DNA of 64,000 nucleotides from CAZLRH01 sp964562015 (GCA_964562015.1 CAZLRH010000009.1:105803-169802); one strand, 5' to 3'. Shown: positions 33,166-42,263, counted from the first letter of the stretch. Made by a program: numbers and translations. Notes: a model not told the origin generated them from the letters alone.

Positions 33166-33697
33166 TTACTTTGTGGTGGCCGTGCCGTCCGGCTGCGCCA
33201 GTCGAGCGAGCTCCGCGCGGGCGAGTTGGTATTCATCATAAGTTTGTTTGCCGGTCCCGACGCACTTTTGAAAATAATCCCGGGCGGCGGTTTGCTCATG
33301 CTTGGCCAGACACAGCATGCCGAGATGGTAATAGGCTTCGCAGGTTTGGCCTTGGACCGTCAAGGAGTCGCCCGTTTCCGCCGCTTGCAGGAGCGTGGCG
33401 GCGTCAATCTCGCCCGCCAAATACCGGCCCAGGGTCTTGTTCCAGCCATCCTTCCACGTCGCGACCTGCGCGCCAAAGCCGGGCGACGCCGGCTCCGTCC
33501 AAGTCGTTGGCCTGGAGCTTGCGACCGCCGCTGGCCACGAGTTGGTCGGCCGTGGAAGCCGCAGCGGCCTGCAGGATGTCGTCCGTCGTTTGGGCGGCGC
33601 AGATATCCGGCTGCGAGACGGCGAACGCGATCAGAAAAAGGCCAAGGAGCCAGGGCGATCTGCCGACCCAAGGAAGAAGCTTTTTGAGCATGTCCAT
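33166..33697 (-). pseudogene. Secreted TPR protein with apparent frameshift
   Basis: The 5' part reads from the ATG at 33697 with a strong signal peptide (WLLGLFLIAFAVSQPDICA) and continues to QLVASGGRKLQANDL. That frame stops at 33404. The 3' part lies in a different frame: GFGAQVATWKDGWNKTLGRY, then a TPR unit (EAYYHLGMLCLAKHEQTAA) and a C-terminal YDEYQLARAELARL, ending at 33166. The two halves join if one extra base is removed near 33475-33500. Both halves look like real protein, so this is either a recent frameshift mutation or a sequence error. Relatives are NlpI-like or sel1-like helical scaffold proteins in the periplasm. Confidence 0.7.
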
Positions 33698-33741
33698 AAA
33701 GACCAATAGCCGGAACCAGCAAAATCTCACAAAAAAGGTCT

Positions 33742-33777
33742 CCTTCTCTATTCCCACTCCCAGCTTCCCGGGTCAAG
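33742..33777. repeat. Short heptad-like pyrimidine tract
   Basis: The sequence divides as CTCCTTC, TCTATTC, CCACTCC, CAGCTTC, CCGGGTC. It lies between the desaturase stop and the TPR gene start. The units are degenerate, so this is a weaker case than 15877 and 20695. Confidence 0.35.
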
Positions 33778-33780
33778 CCT

Positions 33781-34791
33781 CTACGCGCACCGGTCGTGAA
33801 TCCAACTGAAGGCGGTGGGCGGGTGCCGCTTGGCTTTGCGGGTCACGGAATCCGCGATACTTTCCAGGCGGACGGCTTGCAGGCACAAAAATTCCTGCGC
33901 CGCGGCGGCCGGCCCAGACAGCGACAGCGTGGCGACGCCCCAGGTGTCGATGAGATGCTGGAGAATTTGCGCGTAGTCGCGCACCGTGTAAACGCCCAGC
34001 CGTTGCGCCACCAACGCGAAATGTTCGAAGAGGTCGGCATCTTTTCCGTCGGTCATCGTGCGGCCCGGCATGGCGATGACGCGCCGCATCAAATTCGCAA
34101 ACACCACGACGCCGCGCTCCGGGTCGCGCTCCATCACCTCCGCCATCATGCGGGTGTAAAATTCCTCGTGGCGCGATTCGTCGCCCGCGATTTTACGGCA
34201 GATTTTGGCCAGATTGTCGTCGCCGTCGCGCGCGGCGAGGCGGCCGACGTTGCCGTGCGAAATCTTCGTGGCGCGTTCCTGGAAGGACGTGTAAATGAGC
34301 CCGGCGTAGGGGTCCTCCGCGTGGCGCGGGTCGAACCCGGCGGAGATGAGGTGCTGCACGGTGACCTCGACGGAGCGCATGTTCACGCGGCCCGTCAGTC
34401 GGAGAAAAGCGTTGAGCAAATCGCCGTGGCGGTTTTCCTCGGCCACCCAGCCGCGCATCCACAGGGCCCAGGGCTGCTGGCCGGTGCCCTGCTCATCGCC
34501 CGCCAAATTATTCAGTGAGATGGCGTAATTGGGCAGGGCCTCCTCGGTCACCATGTCGCCCACCAGCACGACGAGCACCTCGTCGCTGAGTTCCTGCGCG
34601 GGCTCGCGAAACTTGGCCAGTTGCTCGCTCCAGTCCTCGCCCGTCAAATCGGGCAGATAATCCGTGGGTTGCCAGGCTTGCTCAATGGGGAGGAGCAAGT
34701 TGAGGTTTTTTTCTACGACGCTTTGCAGGCTTCGCAATAACTCGAGTTGGGAGGGAAGACGAGTGATCTCTTCATCGGTAATCAACGGCAC
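33781..34791 (-). CDS. Acyl-ACP desaturase (ferritin-like, plant stearoyl-ACP type)
   Basis: The 336-residue soluble di-iron protein has the ligand motifs of acyl-ACP desaturases: a first glutamate in MVTEEALPNY, EENRHG at residues 118-123 and DESRHE at 204-209. These residues coordinate the two irons in family members. The fold is four-helix ferritin-like. It introduces a cis double bond into an acyl chain carried by ACP; regiospecificity is not predictable. Ferredoxin is the usual electron donor, and a ferredoxin gene lies at 44 kb. The membrane-bound desaturase family is unrelated. Confidence 0.9.
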   Translation of the reverse strand: MPLITDEEITRLPSQLELLRSLQSVVEKNLNLLLPIEQAWQPTDYLPDLTGEDWSEQLAKFREPAQELSDEVLVVLVGDMVTEEALPNYAISLNNLAGDEQGTGQQPWALWMRGWVAEENRHGDLLNAFLRLTGRVNMRSVEVTVQHLISAGFDPRHAEDPYAGLIYTSFQERATKISHGNVGRLAARDGDDNLAKICRKIAGDESRHEEFYTRMMAEVMERDPERGVVVFANLMRRVIAMPGRTMTDGKDADLFEHFALVAQRLGVYTVRDYAQILQHLIDTWGVATLSLSGPAAAAQEFLCLQAVRLESIADSVTRKAKRHPPTAFSWIHDRCA

Positions 34792-35071
34792 AGCCCCTTT
34801 TTAATCCGCTTGGGCGCCGGAAGCAAGGGTCATAAACGACTTCGCCCATTTGTCATAATGTGCCCCTGCGGTACAAAAGATAGACCTTGCTTCAGCGGGC
34901 GATTGCGGCGATGCTTGCGGCTTCGTCGAGCGTTGGGTCACTGGGTTTACCGGTTTTCATGGCGTTCGGAACCCAGCGGGCATCTCTCCGAGAAGTGGCC
35001 GTGCAGCGGTCCTTTAATTCCTCGGATTTTAGCATTTACGGGAGGCACTCTAGCCTTGCCGTTTTTACACC
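34792..35071. other. Divergent intergenic region, desaturase to DEAD-box gene
   Basis: The 280-bp gap contains no supported reading frame. DEAD-box helicase genes often have long leaders, and this could be one, but I see no conserved structure. The plus-strand ATG at 35072 follows TTTTTACACC with no clear ribosome site. Confidence 0.35.
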
Positions 35072-36544
35072 ATGACTGACAGCCAGCCTACCCAGACCAC
35101 GTTTGCCCAATTGGGCCTTGCGGCCCCGCTTTTGCGGGCGCTCGCCGAAAAAAACTATACGCAGCCTTCGCCCATCCAGGCGGGTGCGATTCCGCATTTG
35201 CTCGCCGGCCGCGACATCATGGGCTCCGCCCAGACCGGCACCGGCAAGACGGCGGCCTTTGCGCTGCCCATCCTGCATCTCCTTTCCGCGCGCCCCGCAG
35301 CCAAGACCCCGTCGATGCCGCGCGCCTTGATTTTGACGCCCACGCGCGAACTCGCCGTGCAAATTGGCGTGAACTTCAGCGCCTATGGTCGCTATCTGCC
35401 GCTGCGCCATGTCGTCATTTACGGCGGAGTGGGGCAGGGCAACCAAGTGCGCGGCCTTGCGCAAGGCGCGGAAATCGTCATCGCCACGCCCGGCCGCCTC
35501 CTCGACCTCGCCCAGCAAGGCGAAGTGCGTTTTGATCGCGTGGAAATTTTTGTGCTCGATGAAGCCGACCGCATGTTGGACATGGGCTTTGCCCCGGCCA
35601 TCAAGCGCATCACGGGTTGGCTGCCGCCCCAGCGCCAGTCCCTGCTCTTTTCGGCGACGCTGCCTTCGAGCATCTTGAGCCTCGCGTCGCGCATCGTGCG
35701 CGACCCCGTGCGCGTCGAGATGAAATCCGAGACGCCCGCCGCCGAAGGCATCGCGCAGGAGGTCTGCCATGTGGCCCAGGGCGACAAGTACGCGTTGCTC
35801 CGCCATGTGCTCGATGAAAGTGAAAAAGGCCTCGTGCTGGTGTTTTCGCGCACGAAGCACGGCGCGAAGAAGTTGGCGAAAAATCTGAGCAAGGACGGCT
35901 ATCCGTCCGAGGACATTCACGGCAACAAGTCGCAGAGCGCCCGGCAGCGCTCGCTCGAAAATTTCCGCTCCGGCAAGGTCCGCGTGCTGGTGGCGACGGA
36001 TGTCGCGGCGCGCGGGCTCGACGTGAAAGGCATCGCGCTCGTGGTCAATTACAACATTCCCCACGAACCGGAAGCTTATGTGCATCGCATTGGCCGCACC
36101 GCGCGCGCCGGCACCCTCGGTCGCGCGCTGTCGTTCTGCGAACCCGCCGAGCGCGGGCAATTGCGCGACATTCAAAGGCTTCTGCGCACCACGATTCCCG
36201 TCCGCGACGATCATCCCTTTACGAAATCTTCTCCGGCATCCCGCGACACGTCGGTGATGGAACACTCCTCTTCGCCGCCGCGCCAGCACGACCACCACCG
36301 GGCGCACAGTCACTCGGTGCCGAATCGCAATCACCGGCACGACGAACACCGGCATTTTGAACAGCGTTCGTCCATGCCTGTCTCATCGTCGTCGGCTGGC
36401 TCAGCGCCGCGCCGCGAGGATGACCGCGCACCGCAAGGCGCGCCGCGCGAGGGCGGACCCCGCCGGTCGCCTTTTCCGCCAGCCAAGCACGGCTGGTTTG
36501 TGCGCCAGCGCCGCGGCGGCCAGCGTTCGAATTGGGATCGATAA
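35072..36544 (+). CDS. DEAD-box RNA helicase (RhlE-like)
   Basis: The 490-residue helicase contains all core motifs: Q motif near PSPIQ, motif I AQTGTGKT (53-60), Ia PTREL, Ib TPGRLLDL, II LDEADRMLDMGF, III SATLP, V ATDVAARGLDV and VI HRIGRTARAG. The 370-residue core is followed by a 110-residue His-, Arg- and Ser-rich tail (HRAHSHSVPNRNHRHDEHRH) ending in a basic stretch RQRRGGQRSNWDR that probably binds RNA. This matches the RhlE subgroup in layout. Likely roles are ribosome assembly or RNA turnover. Confidence 0.95.
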   Translation: MTDSQPTQTTFAQLGLAAPLLRALAEKNYTQPSPIQAGAIPHLLAGRDIMGSAQTGTGKTAAFALPILHLLSARPAAKTPSMPRALILTPTRELAVQIGVNFSAYGRYLPLRHVVIYGGVGQGNQVRGLAQGAEIVIATPGRLLDLAQQGEVRFDRVEIFVLDEADRMLDMGFAPAIKRITGWLPPQRQSLLFSATLPSSILSLASRIVRDPVRVEMKSETPAAEGIAQEVCHVAQGDKYALLRHVLDESEKGLVLVFSRTKHGAKKLAKNLSKDGYPSEDIHGNKSQSARQRSLENFRSGKVRVLVATDVAARGLDVKGIALVVNYNIPHEPEAYVHRIGRTARAGTLGRALSFCEPAERGQLRDIQRLLRTTIPVRDDHPFTKSSPASRDTSVMEHSSSPPRQHDHHRAHSHSVPNRNHRHDEHRHFEQRSSMPVSSSSAGSAPRREDDRAPQGAPREGGPRRSPFPPAKHGWFVRQRRGGQRSNWDR

Positions 36545-36654
36545 GGCCTGACAAAATTAAGGCAAGAAAGGCATTATCGGCATGATTCTGCTGGGCCGAA
36601 TGGACGCACCATTAGAGATTGAAACATCAGAAATAAAAATGACAAAATAAGGGC

Positions 36655-37239
36655 GTGGATGACGAATTTGATACCCAACCCCAATGGGTGAAGGAAGCCG
36701 GGTCGCGGCGCGCGTCCGCACCGCCCCAACCCGTCGGCGTAAGATCGTTGCCTCATCGCGCGCCGGATTTGTCGCCGGCAACGGATGATCTCGCGGAATA
36801 CGTTCTGCCTAATGCTTACGCCTTCTGCGGGATGATTTCCGCCGCCTTGGCTGGATTGGGCGTGGACTTTCCAGTCATGTATACTTCTTTTGTTGATGTT
36901 AACATGATTTCCGAAGAACACTTTGCCTATGGTTTCATTGTAGCTCTTCTCGCCCTAGGCGCCATTGTGGCCCTTTTGGTCCGAAAATATACTTTTGCGG
37001 CAGGCTTATCAGTTCTCATACTCATAACAGCTGGCCTTGATCTCTGGAAAGTTTTGCAAAAACTACAAGAGATGAAGGCGTTATTGGCCGACCCTCAGAA
37101 TGACCTAGGCCCTGTCTTCGCCATTTTCTCCAGATCCGGTGTCGATTTTGGACTGCCATTTATCATGATCACGAGCGTCATAACTTTCATACTGTGCATT
37201 TGCGCGCGGCAACGTGAGCGCAATGAAAGTTATCCCTAA
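36655..37239 (+). CDS. Hypothetical membrane protein in an AT-richer island
   Basis: The frame begins at GTG 36655 and encodes 194 residues. The first 70 are polar and Pro-rich. There are four hydrophobic segments: AYAFCGMISAALAGLGVDF, FIVALLALGAIVALLV, FAAGLSVLILITAGLDLW, and IMITSVITFILCICA at the end. No motif is recognised. The DNA from about 36560 to 37250 is clearly less GC-rich than the neighbours, consistent with acquired DNA. The ribosome site is weak, and the GTG start is provisional. Confidence 0.6.
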   Translation: MDDEFDTQPQWVKEAGSRRASAPPQPVGVRSLPHRAPDLSPATDDLAEYVLPNAYAFCGMISAALAGLGVDFPVMYTSFVDVNMISEEHFAYGFIVALLALGAIVALLVRKYTFAAGLSVLILITAGLDLWKVLQKLQEMKALLADPQNDLGPVFAIFSRSGVDFGLPFIMITSVITFILCICARQRERNESYP

Positions 37240-37543
37240 CACCATCAGGTCGGGTTTCGCAGTTGGTTCAAGGCCCGCAACCTTTGTAAACCACCAGCCC
37301 CTTTCCTGATGACAAGGATTTTACATGGGTTACAGGCTGAACACTACTCATTTATGGTCAATTACTTACGCATAAATGAAGGTATTTTCTTTGCGCGTGA
37401 AGAGCAATTTGATGCGACAATTCAACGAGAATCGGAATAATGGAGTCATACACGTCATCCGACTTACCAGATTCGGCCACGAGGCCGCCACCGCCGGCTC
37501 CCACTGCTCCAGCGATGGCACCTAGGCCGAACGCTGACTTGCC
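37240..37543. other. Intergenic region before the ECF sigma gene, with a possible gene remnant
   Basis: The 304-bp gap is mostly featureless. Between 37358 and 37543 the minus strand encodes sequence that looks protein-like: a Gly/Ala-rich AFGLGAIAGAVGAGGGG run followed by SGKSDDVYDSIIPILVELSH, and a stop at 37358. It has no start codon of its own and runs antisense into the sigma gene, so it may be a truncated relic. Confidence 0.3.
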
Positions 37544-38140
37544 ATGAACGCTTCTGAAACCACTCCCGACAAAGATCTCCTCAATCGTTACCGCTCCGGC
37601 GATGACCGCGCCTTTGACGACATCGTGCGGCTCTACCGCGACCGGATTTTTCGCCGCGTGTTCGGCATGTTGAAAAATCACGAGGACGCCGAGGAAGTCA
37701 CCCAAGACACCTTCCTGCGCGCCCGCCGGGGCCTGGAAAGCTTTAGGGGCGACGCCGCCTTTTCCACCTGGCTTTATCAAATCGCCACCAACCTGGCCCA
37801 CAACCGCTACTGGTTTTGGTGGCGCCGCCGCCGCCATGCGTCCGTGTCGCTCGACGCCGCCCTCGGGCCCGAGACCACCTTGACGCTCGAAGAAGTGCTG
37901 CCGGACGAGCAGCCCAATCCCGGCGAGGAAGCCGTGACGCAGGAACTCGTCGAGCGCGTCGAGGCCGCCATGGAGAAGCTCAGCCCGGCCCACCGGGAAA
38001 TCTTGACCTTGCGCAATGTCCGCAATCTGTCATATGAAGAAATTGCCGCCCGCTTGGATCTCAGCCTGGGCACGGTAAAAAGCCGGATTGCCCGGGCGCG
38101 GGATGCCCTCAAACAATCCCTGGGCGAACAAGCCGCATAA
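37544..38140 (+). CDS. ECF RNA polymerase sigma factor (RpoE-like)
   Basis: The 198-residue protein has sigma region 2 (DRAFDDIVRLYRDRIFRRVFGMLKN with HEDAEEVTQDTFLRARR) and region 4 (LSPAHREILTLRNVRNLSYEEIAARLDLSLGTVKSRIARAR). An insert of acidic and hydrophobic residues joins them, as is usual. It recruits RNA polymerase to stress promoters. Its stop overlaps the ATG of the membrane protein that follows by one base (TAATG), so the pair is co-translated and the second gene is the likely anti-sigma factor. Confidence 0.95.
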   Translation: MNASETTPDKDLLNRYRSGDDRAFDDIVRLYRDRIFRRVFGMLKNHEDAEEVTQDTFLRARRGLESFRGDAAFSTWLYQIATNLAHNRYWFWWRRRRHASVSLDAALGPETTLTLEEVLPDEQPNPGEEAVTQELVERVEAAMEKLSPAHREILTLRNVRNLSYEEIAARLDLSLGTVKSRIARARDALKQSLGEQAA

Positions 38141-39099
38141 TGGACGACCGGTTCGAAGATCTCGTCAACCTCTACCTCGACAAGGAAATTGGCCGGCAAG
38201 AGTTGGACGAGTTGAAACGCGCGATCAAGGACAACCTCGTGCGGCGGCAGCAGTTTGAACGCGCCTGCAAGTTGCACCAGGCCGCGCGCAAGGCGTTGGT
38301 CGAGCGTTCCGGCAGCTCGCCCAAGCGCGGCGGGGTCGTGGCGCCGGCGAGTTCGTCGCGGCTGCCTTCCCCCAAGGAGCGGCACGCGAGCCTGAACGCC
38401 GCCCATGAACAGGCCCATGTGAACGCCCGCGTACCGACGATGGCCTCGCGGCAGGAAAAGCAGGGGGCCGCCGCCAGCATTTCCATCAAAGCGGCCGGCA
38501 AGAAAAGTAAAGCAACCAAGGGGCACTCCGCTGCCGGCAAGCAGCCGGTGCGCTTTCAATCGGCTTTGTTTTTGACCTCGGTCGTCATGCTGGCTGCCGG
38601 GTTGATGTACGTCTTGAATCCGGCGGCAAAAAATCCGGACGCGCCCCTGCCCGTGGATTCCACGCCGCACTATAATTTCAGCGTCAATCCCCCGGAAAAC
38701 GGCGTGGCGGGGCTGCCCCCCACGGCGGCGGAAGAATCCATTCGGGCGCGGGTTTATGCCTCGGTGTTGTCGGAGGGCACGGTCTCGCAATCGTTTATGA
38801 TGGAGGGCCTGGGCAACGGCGCGGAAAATGCCATGACCGGCGACGCCGGTGCAGCACGCTCCTCGCTTTTCTCCAACGGACGGATTCTGCTGGGTTCGAG
38901 CACCTGGTCGACGGAGCGATGGGAACTGGGACAAACTCCCGCGTCCACCAGCCTGGCGCCCTCACTCGCGCCCCAACCGCCCTTGTTGGAACCAGCCTTG
39001 TTGCCCGCGGCCTCCGGAAATGGCGAAGCGCCGCTGGAGGTGGGCCGTGGTGGCAATACCATGGCCAATCGCCCGGTCGCTGATCGACCCGCCCCATGA
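38140..39099 (+). CDS. Probable membrane anti-sigma factor
   Basis: The 319-residue protein begins with a short helical domain (FEDLVNLYLDKEIGRQELDEL, then VRRQQFERACKLHQAAR) similar to the N-terminus of anti-sigma factors, but the zinc-binding His-Cys-Cys pattern is incomplete. A Ser/Arg/Ala-rich linker leads to one membrane helix near residues 140-162. The outside domain is low-complexity, rich in Pro, Gly and Ala. Its position directly after an ECF sigma gene with a one-base overlap supports the anti-sigma role. No protease-recognition motif is obvious. Confidence 0.7.
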   Translation: MDDRFEDLVNLYLDKEIGRQELDELKRAIKDNLVRRQQFERACKLHQAARKALVERSGSSPKRGGVVAPASSSRLPSPKERHASLNAAHEQAHVNARVPTMASRQEKQGAAASISIKAAGKKSKATKGHSAAGKQPVRFQSALFLTSVVMLAAGLMYVLNPAAKNPDAPLPVDSTPHYNFSVNPPENGVAGLPPTAAEESIRARVYASVLSEGTVSQSFMMEGLGNGAENAMTGDAGAARSSLFSNGRILLGSSTWSTERWELGQTPASTSLAPSLAPQPPLLEPALLPAASGNGEAPLEVGRGGNTMANRPVADRPAP

Positions 39100-39173
39100 G
39101 CCAACCTTGACACCACCGGCACCCTCCCGTAGCGGTCAGTCCAGGTCCGGCGTCGTTCGCCCCTTTATAAATT

Positions 39174-40028
39174 ATGAAACGAATTCTGCTTTGCGCCGAT
39201 GGTTCCGCCTACAGCGAGGTCTGCTGCCGTTACGCCGCGTGGGTGGCGCACCGCGCCGGTTACGCCATCGACGGCGTTTACGTGTCCGACGTGTGGCGCT
39301 ACGAAACTTCCTTCCTCACGGACCTGGGCGGCAGCCTGGGTATCCAGCCTTATCAGGATATGTTAGGGCGGCTCGGGGCGCTCGAGGAACAGAAGTCGCA
39401 CCTCATCGAGGCCGCCCTGCGCACGCGGTTAAAAGCCGACGGCCTCGAAGCCCGGCTGGCGTTTCACCACCGCACCGGGAGCGTGGTCGATAATCTGGCG
39501 GCGTTTGAAAAAGGACCCAACGCGGTTTCCCTCGTGATGATGGGGCGGCGCGGCGAAAACGCCATCGCCAACCCCGAGCACCTCGGCTCCACCATGGAGC
39601 GCTTGCTGCGCGCGAGCACGAAGCCGTGTCTTGTCACCACGCAAAAATTCCGGCCCATCCACAAATTGCTGCTGGCCTACGACGGCAGCCCTAGCGCCAC
39701 CAAGGCCTTGCACTGGCTCGTCCAGGCGGATCCGTTCAAGGATTTGAAAATCCACCTCGTCACCGCCGGTGGCCCGCACGGCGACGACGCCTCCGCCCGG
39801 ATTTTGCGGGACGGGGAAAATATTTTGCGCGCCGGCGCCTGGAAGCCCGTCTGCCAGTTGCTCACCGGCGAACCCGGCGACGCCATCGCGGATTATGCCG
39901 CGCAGCAGGACGTGGACTGTCTCATCATGGGCGCCTACGGCCACGGTGCCATCCGGCACCTCATCATCGGCAGCACCACGACGGAACTCATCCGCCGCTG
40001 CCAGGTGCCGGTGCTGCTGTTCCGGTAG
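39174..40028 (+). CDS. Tandem universal stress protein (UspA family)
   Basis: The 284-residue protein has two Usp domains. The first begins RILLCADGSAYSEVCCRY and ends with MGRRGENAIANPEHLGST, matching the ATP-binding G-x2-G-x9-G-S/T motif. The second begins KLLLAYDGSPSATKALHW and ends MGAYGHGAIRHLIIGSTT, which fits the motif well. Two-domain Usps are common in bacteria; both sites look able to bind ATP. It is monocistronic, about 75 bp after the sigma/anti-sigma pair, so control by that sigma factor is possible. Confidence 0.92.
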   Translation: MKRILLCADGSAYSEVCCRYAAWVAHRAGYAIDGVYVSDVWRYETSFLTDLGGSLGIQPYQDMLGRLGALEEQKSHLIEAALRTRLKADGLEARLAFHHRTGSVVDNLAAFEKGPNAVSLVMMGRRGENAIANPEHLGSTMERLLRASTKPCLVTTQKFRPIHKLLLAYDGSPSATKALHWLVQADPFKDLKIHLVTAGGPHGDDASARILRDGENILRAGAWKPVCQLLTGEPGDAIADYAAQQDVDCLIMGAYGHGAIRHLIIGSTTTELIRRCQVPVLLFR

Positions 40029-40043
40029 GATGTGTGTCGCCCG

Positions 40044-40427
40044 TCACTTCAAATCCAGTTTCTTTCCGGGAACCAGCCGGTGGCCCACGAAGTCAATCGC
40101 AGCTTGGCACTGTTCGAGTGGTATGTAACCAATGATGGGCTCGTAGGTGCCGCGTTCCTCTTTCATTTCCACGAAAACAATTTCGGAAAAAACCGGCTCG
40201 AAGCCTTTGAGGGTGATTTTCACCGGGCCGCACACGGTGCCGGTCACGGTGTCCTGGTTGGCCAGGCTCATGTGAATCTTCCTGATTTCTTCGAGCGGCC
40301 CCAACTGTTCCCGCCACGCGGCAGGAAGAATCAGATGGCTCGCCCCGGAATCAACCAGTCCGGTAAAAGTCATCTTCTTGTGCTCAATGATGTTTTCAAG
40401 CAAAACACTGGTGACGATGCGGCCCAT
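40044..40427 (-). CDS. Retropepsin-like clan AA aspartic protease
   Basis: The 127-residue protein has the single-domain retropepsin pattern: LVDSGASHLILP near residue 24 (catalytic DSGA in place of DTG) followed by strands ending ILPAAWREQL, and EPIIGYIPLEQC near the C-terminus, which corresponds to the hydrophobic-hydrophobic-G motif. Enzymes of this type act as homodimers. No signal or membrane helix is visible, so it is cytosolic. Its substrate is unknown. Confidence 0.8.
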   Translation of the reverse strand: MGRIVTSVLLENIIEHKKMTFTGLVDSGASHLILPAAWREQLGPLEEIRKIHMSLANQDTVTGTVCGPVKITLKGFEPVFSEIVFVEMKEERGTYEPIIGYIPLEQCQAAIDFVGHRLVPGKKLDLK

Positions 40428-40475
40428 GGATAAATCCTTTTCGCCAGTCTATGCGCCCAAACGCCGCGTGGCAAG

Positions 40476-41297
40476 TTATCTTGCCACCAGGTGAAATAAA
40501 TAATACGCCGTGGGAGCGGCCAGGAGCAGGCTGTCGGCGAGGTCGAGTGCGCCGCCGATGCCGGGGATGCGCCGGCCCGAGTCTTTCACGCCCGCGCGGC
40601 GTTTGAGCGCGGATTCGGATAAATCGGAAATAATCCCCGCAAGGCCGATGGGCACGGCGAGGAGCGCCGCCCGTTCCGGGGTCAGCCAGCCGGGCAGCCA
40701 GTCGGGCAGGTACTTTGCGGCGGCATAACCCACGCCCGCTGCGAACGCCAGCCCGCCGGCGACGCCTTCCCAGGTCTTGCCGGGGCTGATGGACGGCGCG
40801 AGCTTGTGCCGGCCAATCGCCCGGCCCACGGCGTAGCCGCCCACGTCGGTGAACTTCGCCGCCGCAATCACCCACACGGCGAGGCCCACGCCGCCGCCCT
40901 GGGGAATCCCCGCGCCGAAGTCCCGCATAATCAAAGCGTAGTATTGCATGAGTCCCGGCACATAAATCACCGCGAAGAGGGAACCGGCCAGCCGGGGCAG
41001 CGCGGCGGCGTCCTGCACGGCCGCAAAAGCGCCGACCATCAACCCCACCGCCGCCGCCAGCCAGAGGGAATTTCCGTCCGGACACAAGCCCGCGCCCAGC
41101 ACGATGCCGGTGCCCAGCGCCAACGCGGGCACCCGCCACGGCGGCAGGCCGGACTTTTCCAAAAGCCCCTGCAATTCAAATTGCGCCAGCGCGCTGAGGA
41201 CTGCGAGCAGCGCCAGTCCTCCGTAAGCGCCGCCAAAATGAATCGCCGCGATCACGAGCGCCCAGAGCGCAATGGTGCTGAGAATGCGGGTAATCAC
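40476..41297 (-). CDS. cdsA: Phosphatidate cytidylyltransferase
   Basis: The 273-residue integral membrane enzyme makes CDP-diacylglycerol from phosphatidic acid. The family signature is present: SISPGKTWEGVAGG and SDLSESALKRRAGVKDSGRR, ending GIGGALDLADSLLLAAP. About eight hydrophobic segments precede it. Its ATG overlaps the uppS stop by 4 bp (ATGA), so uppS and cdsA are translated together, as in many bacteria where frr, uppS, cdsA and dxr cluster. Confidence 0.95.
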   Translation of the reverse strand: MITRILSTIALWALVIAAIHFGGAYGGLALLAVLSALAQFELQGLLEKSGLPPWRVPALALGTGIVLGAGLCPDGNSLWLAAAVGLMVGAFAAVQDAAALPRLAGSLFAVIYVPGLMQYYALIMRDFGAGIPQGGGVGLAVWVIAAAKFTDVGGYAVGRAIGRHKLAPSISPGKTWEGVAGGLAFAAGVGYAAAKYLPDWLPGWLTPERAALLAVPIGLAGIISDLSESALKRRAGVKDSGRRIPGIGGALDLADSLLLAAPTAYYLFHLVAR

Positions 41298-42172
41298 TTC
41301 GGCAACGCGGCTTCGGCCGCGGCGGGGCGCACTTGTTCGCCCGTCTGGCCGAACCGGCGCTCGCGGCGTTTAAACGCTTCAATCGCTTCCACGAGGTGCG
41401 CGCGGCTGAACTCGGGCCAGTACACCGGGCTGAAATACATTTCCGCGTACGCGGCTTGCAGGAGGAGAAAATTGCTCAGGCGGCTTTCGCCGGAGGTGCG
41501 GATGATTAAATCCGGGTCAGGCATCCCCGCCGTGTGGAGGTACGAGGAAAAGCGCGGCCAGTCGAGCGCGCTCACGTCTTCGCGCCCGGCTTTCACGGCT
41601 TCGGCGTAGGCGCGGACGGCTTCGAGGGTTTCCTGCCGGGAGCCGTAATTGAGCGCGAGCACCAGCGTGCGTTCGGTAAAACCCGCCGTGCGCGCCAGCG
41701 CGCGTTCGAGGCAGGCGAGCGGGCGCGCCGGCAATTCCTCATAGCGCCCGATGACGCGCAACCGAATCTTGTCCCGCTCCAGATCGCGCGTGTAGCGCTC
41801 GAGAAAAATTTCCAGCAATCCCATGAGCGCGCCCACTTCCTCAACGGGCCGCCGCCAGTTTTCGGCGGAAAACGCGTACAGCGTCAGGTAGCGCAAATCC
41901 AAATCCCGCGCCACCTCGACAATGCGGCGCACGTTTTCGACGCCCTGGCGGTGCCCCTCGATGCGCGGCAGCCCGCGCTGGCGGGCCCACCGGCCGTTGC
42001 CATCCATGATGATGGCCACGTGCGTGGGATTGGCGGGCGGAACTGGATCGGTGGCAGACAAGGGCGGCGGCGGGGCGCAGGGCAGGGCGGGGCCCGCCGG
42101 ATTTGCAGCGTAAAGTCGCGCGCCTTGATTGCAATCGCAAAGCCCATCCGGCCGGCGCGCCGGGAATAACAT
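41294..42172 (-). CDS. uppS: Undecaprenyl diphosphate synthase
   Basis: The core THVAIIMDGNGRWARQRGLP starts about 45 residues from the 42172 ATG and carries the catalytic Asp and the pyrophosphate-binding NGRWA. LTLYAFSAENWRRP, LNYGSRQE and the C-terminal DLIIRTSGESRLSNFLL plus MYFSPVYWPEF are conserved blocks. The enzyme extends farnesyl diphosphate with eight isopentenyl units. The start is uncertain: TTG at 42061 would give the usual 255 residues, ATG at 42172 or TTG at 42196 a longer, Pro-rich leader. cdsA follows with a 4-bp overlap. Confidence 0.93.
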   Translation of the reverse strand: MLFPARRPDGLCDCNQGARLYAANPAGPALPCAPPPPLSATDPVPPANPTHVAIIMDGNGRWARQRGLPRIEGHRQGVENVRRIVEVARDLDLRYLTLYAFSAENWRRPVEEVGALMGLLEIFLERYTRDLERDKIRLRVIGRYEELPARPLACLERALARTAGFTERTLVLALNYGSRQETLEAVRAYAEAVKAGREDVSALDWPRFSSYLHTAGMPDPDLIIRTSGESRLSNFLLLQAAYAEMYFSPVYWPEFSRAHLVEAIEAFKRRERRFGQTGEQVRPAAAEAALPK

Positions 42173-42263
42173 TGCCTCGGCGGCCCTCGCGTACAAATCT
42201 CCCGCACGTTTGTGTCGGCGTTGGACCGCCGCTTCCTTGCTTCATCTCTTGTAATACTCTGCC

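Noticed and set aside
41294..42196. TTG at 42196 as the only uppS start
   Set aside because: It adds a Pro-rich leader not seen in the family; the ATG at 42172 or TTG at 42061 is as likely, so the start is left uncertain.
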